A DNA stretch of 64,000 nucleotides, taken from positions 310,001 through 374,000 of the forward strand of contig NZ_JAKJSO010000015.1 of NCBI RefSeq assembly GCF_050337045.1, read 5' to 3'. A program made the translations under genes and the position numbers. The notes under the pieces were generated by a model that saw nothing but the letters and a program-made list of their open reading frames with translations, did no database searches and was not told the origin of the DNA. Positions within the stretch are counted from its first letter, which is position 1, and each line of letters starts with the position of its first letter. Positions 34,671-42,951 of this stretch are shown here, one piece after another. This stretch comes from Photobacterium kagoshimensis. GTDB lineage: Bacteria > Pseudomonadota > Gammaproteobacteria > Enterobacterales > Vibrionaceae.

Positions 34671-34829
34671 ATGTACATCAAAGATCCGAATTTAGAGGGC
34701 GAGGCACGTGCTGCATTAGTTTTCACCTCGCCTGTTTTTCAAAAGCAGCTTCTAAAGATGAAAAAGAAATTAAATCAGGCTTGTGGCGTTGGGCTTGTAA
34801 GTTTCGGGGTTATGTTGGCTGCCAAATAA
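34671..34829 (+). CDS. Possible small protein with an intragenic hairpin
   Basis: 52 codons beginning MYIKDPNLEGEARAAL and ending GLVSFGVMLAAK, a short hydrophobic tail. There is no good ribosome site. A strong hairpin lies inside it: GGCGAGG (34698-34704) and CCTCGCC (34726-34732), followed by TGTTTTTC, like a terminator within the reading frame. It is weakly supported as a gene. Confidence 0.3.
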   Translation: MYIKDPNLEGEARAALVFTSPVFQKQLLKMKKKLNQACGVGLVSFGVMLAAK

Positions 34830-34908
34830 GAACTAATTCAGCAAGAGTTCGAATGCAGTGCTAAGGTAGTGATACTTCGAGATAAATGACGAGTTAAACG
34901 ATTCTATC

Positions 34909-35577
34909 ATGCATGAAATTACAACAATGGCTGTCACTGTCTTCATGGGCTTTTTCGCCATGATGAATCCAATTGCCAACACTGCCGTCTTTGTTGGTAT
35001 GACGGAAAATCAAACGATAGCACAACGGAAAAAAACGGCCATTAAAGCCTTACTGACTGCATTTTTCATCATCGCTGCTTTTAGTTTTTTGGGTAAAGGC
35101 ATTTTCGAGCTATTTGGCATAACGCTGCCCGCACTACGCTTGTCTGGTGGTATCTTAGTCTTTTTGGTGGGTTACCACATGTTACAAGGTAGCCCCTCTA
35201 AACTGCATACGCATTCTCCATCAGACACGACAGAGACAGAGACAGAGACAGAGACAGATACGATGGATGAAGATGAAAAAGACATTGCCATTTCCCCCTT
35301 GGCTTTACCTATCCTTGCGGGCCCAGGCACTATTGCGACCGCGATGAACTACTCAGCATCTGGTGAGATGGTACATATCATCATCACAATCACCGCCTTT
35401 GCCTCTCTTTGCTTAATCACCTTCATTTGCTTTTTATATGGGCCTAAGCTAATCGATAAAATTGGCGAAAGTGGCATAAGTATCACGACACGGTTAATGG
35501 GCTTAATTTTAACGGTTATTGGCATGCAAATGCTTATCCAAGGTGTGCACGATGCTTATGTGCTACTTTTCCAGTAA
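34909..35577 (+). CDS. MarC-family integral membrane protein
   Basis: 222 residues, six membrane segments. Family landmarks are FFAMMNPIANTAVFVGM near the start, LRLSGGILVFLVGYHML and LALPILAGPGTIATAM. The cytoplasmic loop between segments 3 and 4 holds a run of alternating Glu-Thr encoded by a hexanucleotide repeat (35229-35258), then TMDEDEKD. The role of MarC proteins is unknown; an earlier link to antibiotic resistance was not confirmed. Confidence 0.88.
   Translation: MHEITTMAVTVFMGFFAMMNPIANTAVFVGMTENQTIAQRKKTAIKALLTAFFIIAAFSFLGKGIFELFGITLPALRLSGGILVFLVGYHMLQGSPSKLHTHSPSDTTETETETETDTMDEDEKDIAISPLALPILAGPGTIATAMNYSASGEMVHIIITITAFASLCLITFICFLYGPKLIDKIGESGISITTRLMGLILTVIGMQMLIQGVHDAYVLLFQ
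35229..35258 (+). repeat. Hexanucleotide tandem repeat in the MarC gene
   Basis: About five copies of ACAGAG/GACAGA in tandem encode alternating Thr and Glu. Changes in copy number would keep the frame and vary loop length. Confidence 0.8.
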
Positions 35578-35687
35578 TAGCCCATCACATACGATGAGTA
35601 TGACTTAATTTTCTACCTCTTTTTCGGAGTAGATTTATTTCAAACTCACCTTATAATGCTCAATTCAATTGCTTTCGGACTTTGGTT

Positions 35688-35969
35688 ATGAGCAAAAAAC
35701 CAGACAGAATGACGGCGATGCAGCAAATTATTGATGCTGTTAAGCAAGAATTTCCACTGTACCAAGAAGATACATTTGTATGCGGCCCAGACAACAGCTG
35801 CATTGGCTGCCCTAAGAAACTGATGGAGTTGGTCGATACCGACCTTACCTACTGGGAACACCAAATAAGCCGCGGTGTATCACCAACGTTCGATGAAATT
35901 TATCAATTCGGTAAAATGTGCAAAAACATTCGCCGTTCGCTAGTACGCAATAATCGAATTCCAGCCTAA
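35688..35969 (+). CDS. Small Cys-rich cytoplasmic protein
   Basis: 93 residues from the ATG at 35688 (a TTG two codons earlier is the only upstream alternative). Three Cys lie close together in VCGPDNSCIGCPKKL, plus a fourth in FGKMCKNIRR. The pattern could bind a metal or iron-sulfur cluster. The rest is helical. It is likely a conserved Vibrio protein of unknown function. It is followed by a perfect hairpin. Confidence 0.65.
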   Translation: MSKKPDRMTAMQQIIDAVKQEFPLYQEDTFVCGPDNSCIGCPKKLMELVDTDLTYWEHQISRGVSPTFDEIYQFGKMCKNIRRSLVRNNRIPA

Positions 35970-35973
35970 TCAC

Positions 35974-36005
35974 ATGCCAATTGACGCACTCTCGTTAATT
36001 GGCAT
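35974..36005. repeat. Perfect 9-base hairpin without T-run
   Basis: ATGCCAATT and AATTGGCAT flank a 14-base loop just after the Cys-rich gene. It may stabilise the mRNA end or act as a weak terminator. Confidence 0.5.
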
Positions 36006-36183
36006 TAGCCATATCTACGCGCCCTTTCTCCACTTGCATTATAGTAAGTGCTCATCGCCTAACCACTCGTTAAAAATCACCACCCACTTTTCAAGCCGTT
36101 CTACGACGAATCTATTAGACTTTATCCCGCTAAGTTTTTAGACTGACACTCCTTTTATCCCCATAGTTAGTGTCATCATCTTC

Positions 36184-37344
36184 ATGAACATAACCCGTAT
36201 ACTCTCGTTTATTACCTTTATCTATTTACTTTCTGGGTGTTCACTGCTCGAAGTAAAATTAGACTCACAGTCAACCCCTCTTACAACGCAAGAGCTTAAT
36301 ATCCGCTTACTCACGCGTGAATATAGTGCTGTCTTTTTTAAGCATGTTGAAGAAACCGCTGACGATATCGCAAGTAAAAATACCGATAACGACGATATAT
36401 ATACTTTCGCTATTCTTTGGAAGATCTATGCGCATGAAGGGTTACAGCAATCAGCCTACCAAATATCACCTTTCGCGGGTTTAATTGATAGTTGGGTATT
36501 CACCCGTCAGATGGAAATGTATTTTACGTCGGGTGATGGAAAAACATTGTTTGGATCAGAACAAATACTCGCAGTGAATACCAGCCACCAGCTCGCTGTT
36601 GAAATAGAAAAGCTCGCTGAACGAGTACTGAAACCACAACAATTTAAGCAATCACGCACGTTTGTGAATGACTTCGTTACCAAGCACCCTTTTGACAGTT
36701 ACTCATTTGCTCGCACACCTGCATTTAATGACTGGCTAAGCTACAACAAAATTGATGAAAGTGAAGCTATCACCACCATAGGTACTATGCCTGAAGCACT
36801 TGGTGATTTGTCTGACCGCTTAAGTAACCTCTCAAGCTTGAGCCCTAAATTATTAACGTGGAAAGCTGAGCTTCTTGCGAGAAATAGCCAGATCGACGGT
36901 GAACAATTAAGTCGAACGTTAGAAAACATCAACCAGTCATCATTAAAATTTCAAGATTTTGTCGTTAACAACCCTGAATACATGAAAGTATTAGCGGCTG
37001 AAATGGGGAAAGTGCTACAGCCATTACTGGACGATTTCGATAAAAAAGCAGACACCAAACTGGGTGTGATTTCACAAGAGCGAATGGCATTAGAAGAAAT
37101 GGTTGCACGCGAGCGAATCGCGATTGGAGTGATGGTTACTGCAGAGCGAGCAAATATAACACAAGACCTTGATGTGATTGCACAAAATGTCGTACAGCGT
37201 GCCATAGAACAGTTAACGATTATGCTATCGGACATTCTTGTCTACTTGATCTTATTTTCTCTGGTGATCTTTTTCGCACCGTTTGGGTTAGGCTTTTTGA
37301 TGGGTAAACGTTACCAGCGCCCTGCGAAAATCACACGAGCATAA
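36184..37344 (+). CDS. Lipoprotein with C-terminal membrane anchor, unknown function
   Basis: 386 residues. Lipobox YLLSGC (Cys19). A mixed helical domain follows (about 35-210), then a long amphipathic helix region with repeating ERMALEEMVARERIAIGVMVTAERA (by composition; about 290-330), and a final membrane span (LVYLILFSLVIFFAPFGLGFLMG). A lipid anchor at one end and a membrane span at the other suggests a protein looping through the periplasm, but the topology is inference. The family is not recognised. A terminator-like hairpin follows. Confidence 0.65.
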   Translation: MNITRILSFITFIYLLSGCSLLEVKLDSQSTPLTTQELNIRLLTREYSAVFFKHVEETADDIASKNTDNDDIYTFAILWKIYAHEGLQQSAYQISPFAGLIDSWVFTRQMEMYFTSGDGKTLFGSEQILAVNTSHQLAVEIEKLAERVLKPQQFKQSRTFVNDFVTKHPFDSYSFARTPAFNDWLSYNKIDESEAITTIGTMPEALGDLSDRLSNLSSLSPKLLTWKAELLARNSQIDGEQLSRTLENINQSSLKFQDFVVNNPEYMKVLAAEMGKVLQPLLDDFDKKADTKLGVISQERMALEEMVARERIAIGVMVTAERANITQDLDVIAQNVVQRAIEQLTIMLSDILVYLILFSLVIFFAPFGLGFLMGKRYQRPAKITRA

Positions 37345-37381
37345 TCACTAAAATAGCTTGCTACAGAGCCTGTTAAAACGA

Positions 37382-37413
37382 TTAAAGGCGAACCGATGAA
37401 GGTCCGCCTTTAA
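37382..37413. terminator. Bidirectional terminator
   Basis: TTAAAGGCG and CGCCTTTAA pair, with an inner CC/GG, between two convergent lipoprotein genes. Confidence 0.75.
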
Positions 37414-37415
37414 GC

Positions 37416-39275
37416 TTATTCTTGCTTAGTTAATATAAACACATCAACTTTCTTGGCATTGCCCCGATAGGCTTCTTCAAAAATATAGCCAGAGGCAAAC
37501 TCACCGCTATCACCGTAAAACTTCACAAAAAGGTCACCTTGTCGTCTTTTATTTTCATCATATAAATTAGACATAAAACCAGTACCATTAAATTCAGCAT
37601 CAACACATGTGTATACATCTCGACCAGAGACTACGCATGTAGGGTTACCCTCATTTAAGTTAAGAACTACACGGCCAACGTTCACTGTTAATGGTTTTTC
37701 ATCTTCAGATAAAACTGAGTACAAAAGCGCTCCACTGTAATTTGAACCTACACTTGCTTGGCTTCGAGTTGAGCTGGCAGAGAAAAAGGTTGTATAAAAG
37801 CTGTCATCGTACATATGTTCTTTACTTGTTCGATAAACCTTTACATAACCAGCGAAGCCAACAATATTATTATCTTCGTCTCTTCTCATAATGAAATCAT
37901 GCCCAACATCTGAAGCTTGAATGTACTGCGCTTCAGATTGCACAAAGACTTCAATGTCATCACCTCGGTACACTAAAGTAATGTCTCGATCTTCGACGAG
38001 TATGGTGCCGCTTTTAACTGTTTTTGAACTATGAGCGGTTGAACTCCCAAGCGTAACAATTTCAAACTTGGTTAGTGCATTATTAACATTAATACTAAAA
38101 TCAGTCTTAATATTATTAGATGTTGCTGAGATGATAGCTTGGCCAATTTCAACCCCCGAGATCATCCCTAGGTTACTAACAAGTGCGACATGCTCATCAT
38201 CACTAGACCAAAGAATATCATTTGATATATCTTTTTTAGAACCATTGCTAAAGGTACCTACCGCCTTAATCTGCACCTTATTTCCCTTAGGCAAGTCATG
38301 CGAGCCATCTTGAGTAGAAAGATCGATTTCCTGTAATGTCGTCTTGCTGCTCGTAATTGATAATGGCTCGCTTTTAATGCTTCCATACTGAGCGTTTACT
38401 ATCGTTTCACCCTCATTATGAGCTTTAACAACACCATCCTTTGTTATGGTTGCAATAGAATCATCTTCAACAGACCAAATAACACCCTCTTGTAATGCCA
38501 ATTCAGATCCATCACTCAAGGCTCCAATAGCCACCATTGATTGTGTAAATCCAACCGGGATTGCTTGCATGGTACTTTTGTTTGGCTGGGTAATAATATG
38601 GGTTAAAACAGCATCCGTTACGTTAACTTCTAACTCATTACTTTCTTTACCATTAAGTAAAGCGGTTATTTTTGCTGAGCCTAAATTATTCCCTTTAACT
38701 ACCCCATATTCATTGACAGTTGCAATGTTTGGATCACTCGTATGCCAAACAACATCTGATATAGCCTCTTTTTGGCTCATATCATTGTATGTCGCCATTG
38801 CAGTTAGCGGAAAGGATACCCCTTTAGGTAAATCACCAGAAAAAGCGGAAGAAAAATCAATGTTAACATTCCAAAGACTTGCCCCTGAAATAGTCAGTTC
38901 AATCGTATTACTGTCTATCCCTTTATACTGAGCTATTACTTTCGTTATTCCTTCTGTAATACCTTTTGCTACACCCGCATTGTTTATTGTTGCAACCGTA
39001 GAATCAGAACTAACCCAATGAATATCCTTCGTCACATCAAGCTTTGTTTTATTTTGGAAATAGGCGGTAGCACTAAAAGGTAATGTAGATTGTAAAGGTA
39101 TTCTTGCTGCCGACGTTCCCGATATATTCTCGTAACTAATCTCTACTGATACGATATTATTAGTGGTAGATGTAGATGTAGATGTAGATGTAGATGTAGA
39201 TGTAGATGTAGATGTAGATGTACCACTGTTACAACCAAGTATAATTAATGAACATAAAACAAGTAGTTTACGCAC
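37416..39275 (-). CDS. Surface lipoprotein with four bacterial Ig-like (Big_2) repeats
   Basis: 619 residues from a GTG at 39275, chosen because CAGGAGACTTTT precedes it and the protein then starts with a clean lipoprotein signal (RKLLVLCSLIILGC). Directly after the Cys is a Ser-Thr run encoded by nine hexanucleotide repeats. Four Big_2 domains follow (about 40-120, 121-210, 211-300, 301-390), each with the W-x-S-D...VA/AT...G-x-V-K/S-G pattern. A C-terminal domain of ~200 residues with two Cys is not recognised. It is probably exposed on the outer membrane as an adhesin-like protein. Confidence 0.85.
   Translation of the reverse strand: MRKLLVLCSLIILGCNSGTSTSTSTSTSTSTSTSTSTTNNIVSVEISYENISGTSAARIPLQSTLPFSATAYFQNKTKLDVTKDIHWVSSDSTVATINNAGVAKGITEGITKVIAQYKGIDSNTIELTISGASLWNVNIDFSSAFSGDLPKGVSFPLTAMATYNDMSQKEAISDVVWHTSDPNIATVNEYGVVKGNNLGSAKITALLNGKESNELEVNVTDAVLTHIITQPNKSTMQAIPVGFTQSMVAIGALSDGSELALQEGVIWSVEDDSIATITKDGVVKAHNEGETIVNAQYGSIKSEPLSITSSKTTLQEIDLSTQDGSHDLPKGNKVQIKAVGTFSNGSKKDISNDILWSSDDEHVALVSNLGMISGVEIGQAIISATSNNIKTDFSINVNNALTKFEIVTLGSSTAHSSKTVKSGTILVEDRDITLVYRGDDIEVFVQSEAQYIQASDVGHDFIMRRDEDNNIVGFAGYVKVYRTSKEHMYDDSFYTTFFSASSTRSQASVGSNYSGALLYSVLSEDEKPLTVNVGRVVLNLNEGNPTCVVSGRDVYTCVDAEFNGTGFMSNLYDENKRRQGDLFVKFYGDSGEFASGYIFEEAYRGNAKKVDVFILTKQE
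39166..39222 (-). repeat. Hexanucleotide tandem repeat (nine copies) in the Ig-repeat lipoprotein gene
   Basis: GTAGAT repeated nine times plus a partial copy. On the coding strand it encodes alternating Ser and Thr immediately after the lipid-attachment Cys. Copy-number change by slippage would alter the length of the surface stalk without shifting frame. Confidence 0.95.
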
Positions 39276-39963
39276 AAAAGTCTCCTGTATTTTTCTGTTT
39301 AATCTAATTAACAAACACCGACTCTCTTTTGAAAGTCATAATGCTGAAGTCAGCATAAATAGATGCTTTATATGAAAGAAAAGCAGATTAAACAGCATCT
39401 TCTACCAGCTTGCAAATGATAATAAATCTCAAGTAATGGTTAATTTCTATGACTAGAAATCTGTTTAAGAACACCATTAGAAGCATTATTTTGACATCAA
39501 AACGTTTTTCGATCGCGCCTTAGAGTGGGTTTACATAATAACAAATACGACCACTAATAAAATTAAGCGCTAAATATCAACAGGTTAAGCTGTTGAGTTA
39601 ATTTTGACCCAAAATGGCATCATCAACGAAATGGGGCATCTGCCTATATTTACTAAACTAAGTTCATTTAGATCATTACGGCTCTAAATAAATTTAATAC
39701 TATTATTATTCTTTAACTATACGATTTAGGCACAGATGGAAACAGTGTTGTCATGAATTTGATCTAATTAGAAATCAGTCAATATTACGTAATTATGAAT
39801 AATGGATGGCAATCAATAAGAAGCACATGAATTAATAAAATGCGGAATTAGAAAAGGGAACACTTTACTCTACTATCAGATAGCACCTATAGAAAAGGCA
39901 CCCTATTGGATGCCTTGTTATTTTTTATACTGTCCCTAGTTTTGCACTAAGCAATCTTAAGCG
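39276..39963. other. Long AT-rich gap between the Ig-repeat lipoprotein gene and a small gene
   Basis: Nothing convincing as a gene. It contains the promoter region of the lipoprotein gene and, near 39894-39930, a hairpin (AAGGCA / TGCCTT with an inner CC/GG, then GTTATTTTTT) that can stop transcripts in the rightward direction and perhaps the small gene leftwards. Confidence 0.5.
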
Positions 39964-40125
39964 TTAGAAATCTAAATCACCATACTCTGGGCTATCGTAA
40001 CGCGATCGTACTGGACGACGCTTCTTCTTTTTCGATTGTGAATTTAAGTCGATAAATTCATTATCGCCATCAAATTTAGACTTAGACCTTGAGCCTTTAG
40101 AAAATTTTTGATCTAGCTTAGCCAT
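39964..40125 (-). CDS. Small basic protein with acidic aromatic C-terminus
   Basis: 53 residues. The start at 40125 is preceded on the coding strand by CAGGAAACGAAA, a good ribosome site. The N-terminal half is mixed, the middle is strongly basic (SQSKKKKRRPVRSRY), and the end is acidic and aromatic (DSPEYGDLDF). The basic core suggests contact with nucleic acid. The last four residues, DLDF, closely resemble the DLDY end of MaoP encoded 1.5 kb away. I do not know the family. Confidence 0.65.
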   Translation of the reverse strand: MAKLDQKFSKGSRSKSKFDGDNEFIDLNSQSKKKKRRPVRSRYDSPEYGDLDF

Positions 40126-40430
40126 TTTCGTTTCCTGAAAACATCCAGAGTAATAAAGGTTAAATTGAATATGGGCAATATACGTCAGTTTATGTTGCGT
40201 ATTATCGCCTTGTTCAATGGCATCATAACTGTTGAATATGACAGAAATACTAAACTGTCCATGGTTTACTTAAAAAGTACAGACTAATAAAAATCAACGG
40301 CTATTGATGAATATTATTCAAACCACTTCAACACAGCGAAGGGTAATCTAGGAGAGGCCACTCTGTACAATGAGTAATTTTAGCCATTACAACAAAAATC
40401 ACTCATCGACATTCGACTTAAAATGCAGGT
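40126..40430. other. Gap between the small basic protein gene and hdfR
   Basis: About 305 bases, AT-rich, with no open frame or hairpin that stands out. It should contain the promoter of the small gene and the end of the hdfR transcript. Confidence 0.5.
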
Positions 40431-41291
40431 TTAAACACTTTCGATAACTTCACTAAATGGCACATCCAGCATGCTTGAGATTAGCTCAGTTTTCTCATTA
40501 TCTTCGCTCCACACTAAGTAAAGCTGTTGCTCCATCACAGGGGCACCTGCAACCAGATGTAGCAAGCCATCTTCAACACTCTGCGCAACCACAGGTGAAG
40601 GCAGATAACCCATACTTGGGTTGTTAATAATGTATTCTTGCGCCATTTTGCTTGAGTGCGTATGCAAAATTGGCGTTTTATCTAATTCAATCACACGGCT
40701 GTGTTCGACAGAAAAACGCGTGCCCCAATCGAGATATACCAAAGGTAAATCTTTAGCATCCGCCAATGAGCAATTAGGTTTATGGCTAACTAACTGTAAT
40801 TGGAATTCACGCACTTTTTTAACTTGCATGCTTTCAATGCGCGGAGGCTCACACGTTAAAGAGATGTCAACGCTCTTATCAAAAAGACGCTTGGCCATAC
40901 TTTGACGCGGTACAGATTCAAGACGTAAAGCCAAACCAGGAATAGACGCGTAAATGCGATGAATCCACTCAGAGATGCCATCAAATTCCCAGAACATTGG
41001 CGACGCACCCACAGAGATCTGTGAATTTAAGCTGTCGGTTAGCGCGACATCCTGCTTTGCCCTGCCCCATGTTTGCAAAATCGCTTCTGCATAAGGCTGT
41101 AAACGCTCACCCGCTGGCGTTAAATGCACGTTGCCACGCTGGCGAGAAAATAAAGGATTGCCTAACTGACTCTCTAATTGACGGATACGGAAACTCACTG
41201 CGGATTGCGTTAGATACAAATTATCTGCCGCACGACCAAAGTGACGTGTTTTTGTAACCTCAAGAAATGTTTTAAGTAATTCGGTATCCAC
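40431..41291 (-). CDS. hdfR: LysR-family regulator HdfR
   Basis: 286 residues. The N-terminus MDTELLKTFLEV(T)KTRHFGRAA is nearly identical to E. coli HdfR, with the DNA-reading helix YLTQSAVSFRIRQLE. The C-terminal effector domain is more diverged. HdfR in E. coli represses flhDC and activates gltBD. The gene diverges from maoP, the same arrangement as hdfR/maoP (yifE) in E. coli, which supports the name. Confidence 0.9.
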   Translation of the reverse strand: MDTELLKTFLEVTKTRHFGRAADNLYLTQSAVSFRIRQLESQLGNPLFSRQRGNVHLTPAGERLQPYAEAILQTWGRAKQDVALTDSLNSQISVGASPMFWEFDGISEWIHRIYASIPGLALRLESVPRQSMAKRLFDKSVDISLTCEPPRIESMQVKKVREFQLQLVSHKPNCSLADAKDLPLVYLDWGTRFSVEHSRVIELDKTPILHTHSSKMAQEYIINNPSMGYLPSPVVAQSVEDGLLHLVAGAPVMEQQLYLVWSEDNEKTELISSMLDVPFSEVIESV

Positions 41292-41460
41292 GAGCCAAAT
41301 CTCATCAAAAATAAAGAAGGGAGTTTAATACGCGATAGTACACCTTAGTGTAGCAAATGCACGATGAATATTTTTTATCGTCATCACGAAAATTCTTTGA
41401 TTTACAACTTCACTTCTCTCAACGAATATCTGCGAAAAATCAGCATCAGGAACTGAATTA

Positions 41461-41799
41461 ATGAGAAGTGAAGGTAAATTTTACGACGATAAAAATTTCC
41501 CACGTGGCTTTAATCGCTCAGGTGTTTTCACAATTTCTGAATCCACCCTACTAGAGAATTACGGCCGAACCATGTCACGCCTGTTCGCAGGTGAAATCGA
41601 ACCAATGAGTGAAGTTGAACGTCAATTCGTAGCCGAAACAAGTGGCCAACTGAATGTTCAATCCGATTTTGCTAAGTGTTGGTTGAAATATGTCAATCGT
41701 ACTAGCCATAAGGTGAAAAGCTACACCTTGTGTTCATCGGTACGTAAGCAGAGTCAATCATTCGACGATGACACGGGCGGGGACGACCTCGATTATTAA
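41461..41799 (+). CDS. maoP: MaoP (YifE, DUF413), macrodomain Ori organiser
   Basis: 112 residues, the same length as E. coli MaoP. Shared features are YDDKNFPRGF, the SGVFTISESTLLE block and EPMSEVERQFV. In E. coli MaoP acts with the nearby maoS sequence to isolate the origin macrodomain. The C-terminus here is strongly acidic and ends DDLDY. A strong terminator separates it from the ATP-grasp gene. The maoS site cannot be identified by eye. Its location within 36 kb of a dif-type site is unexpected for an origin-domain factor. Confidence 0.9.
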   Translation: MRSEGKFYDDKNFPRGFNRSGVFTISESTLLENYGRTMSRLFAGEIEPMSEVERQFVAETSGQLNVQSDFAKCWLKYVNRTSHKVKSYTLCSSVRKQSQSFDDDTGGDDLDY

Positions 41800-41839
41800 T
41801 TTCAGTTACTGATTCAGTAACCTCACTAATTTCTTTACG

Positions 41840-41885
41840 ACCAGCCACCCTCCAAATTAAATCTAGGGTGGCTGGTTGCTTTTTA
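41840..41885 (+). terminator. Terminator after maoP
   Basis: ACCAGCCACCCT and AGGGTGGCTGGT pair perfectly over a 14-base loop and are followed by TGCTTTTT. Confidence 0.92.
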
Positions 41886-41922
41886 GGCCTATCAAATGGC
41901 CTTCTATATTCGGTAATTTGCT

Positions 41923-42951
41923 ATGAAAATTTGTTTTGTTATGTACCCGTGGGATCGCGTTGAACCAGAAACTGACTCAACACTACGCCTAATACATGAA
42001 GCTGCAGCTCGTGGTCACACGGTTGCTATTACAACACCTAATAACCTTACAATGCGTGACAGCATGGCTATCGCTTTTTGTAATGTATTAAAGAACAAAG
42101 AAGTCTCTAGCAATATTCCCAGTTTTTACAAAAAAGCTGAGTTTACAAAAGCACAACTGCCACTAGCCGGTTTTGACGTTATCTTCATGCGTGCAAACCC
42201 ACCGCTAGACACCATGGCACTGAACTTCTTGGATTCAGTCCGTGATGACACTTTCATCATGAACGACATTGATGGCCTACGTGTAGCAAACAACAAGCTA
42301 TACACAGCATCTCTGCCTGATCCAAATAACGAATTTATCCCGGTAACACACGTTTCTAAGAACCGTGAATACCTAGAGCGCGTGTTAGACGAAAACACCA
42401 ACGACCGCATGATCCTTAAGCCTCTTAATGGCTACGGCGGTAAAGGTGTAATCCTTGTAGAAAAAAGTGCGAAATCAAGCGTGAAATCACTACTTGATTT
42501 CTACATTGGTGACGATCACAACTACGTGATCTTACAAGATTACATCGAAGGCGCAGAACAAGGCGACGTTCGCATCATGATGCTAAACGGTGAGCCAATT
42601 GGTGCAATGCGCCGTGTACCAGCACAAGGTGACGTACGTTCTAACATCCACGCTGGTGGTAAAGAAGTTAAGCACGTATTAACCAAGCAAGAACTGCGTC
42701 TATGTAAGCACATTGGCCCTAAATTAGTACGCGATGGTCTGTACTTTGTTGGTCTAGACGTGATTAACGGCAAACTGGTTGAAGTTAATGTACTTAGCCC
42801 TGGTGGCATTACACGTATCAACCGTTTGAATCGCACTAAGTTACAACGTGACGTTCTAGATTTCGTTGAAAGCGTTGTTGTAGCAAAAGAAGTGAGCATT
42901 ACACGGAAGAACGAGTTCCGTAAGGTTATTGCTGATGCTACAGCTTACTGA
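41923..42951 (+). CDS. GshB-like ATP-grasp ligase
   Basis: 342 residues, homologous along its length to glutathione synthetase: N-terminal DVIFMRANPPLDT, ATP-grasp loop ILKPLNGYGGKGV, EQGDVRIMMLNGEPIGAM and metal site LVEVNVLSPGG. ATP-grasp ligases join a carboxylate to an amine through an acyl phosphate. It differs enough from GshB (for example the substrate region after RVPAQGDVRSN) and sits in a special context, overlapping a DUF1704 peptidase fusion. True glutathione synthesis is therefore not assured, and ligation to a peptide or protein end is a real alternative. Confidence 0.85.
   Translation: MKICFVMYPWDRVEPETDSTLRLIHEAAARGHTVAITTPNNLTMRDSMAIAFCNVLKNKEVSSNIPSFYKKAEFTKAQLPLAGFDVIFMRANPPLDTMALNFLDSVRDDTFIMNDIDGLRVANNKLYTASLPDPNNEFIPVTHVSKNREYLERVLDENTNDRMILKPLNGYGGKGVILVEKSAKSSVKSLLDFYIGDDHNYVILQDYIEGAEQGDVRIMMLNGEPIGAMRRVPAQGDVRSNIHAGGKEVKHVLTKQELRLCKHIGPKLVRDGLYFVGLDVINGKLVEVNVLSPGGITRINRLNRTKLQRDVLDFVESVVVAKEVSITRKNEFRKVIADATAY

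Noticed and set aside
34671..34829. Small ORF as ArfA ribosome-rescue factor
   Set aside because: The ALVFTSPVF stretch is only faintly similar, and the basic KGKGSY segment that defines ArfA is missing.
39166..39222. Could the short repeats be a CRISPR array?
   Set aside because: Units are six bases with no spacers, and they are in a coding frame. No CRISPR array is seen anywhere in the window.
39163..39375. Open frame on the plus strand beginning with a Val-Asp run
   Set aside because: It is the reverse reading of the hexanucleotide repeat in the lipoprotein gene; no ribosome site and no protein features.
41923..42951. Calling the ATP-grasp gene gshB
   Set aside because: The homology is clear but the overlap with a DUF1704 fusion suggests another substrate, so no gene symbol was given.
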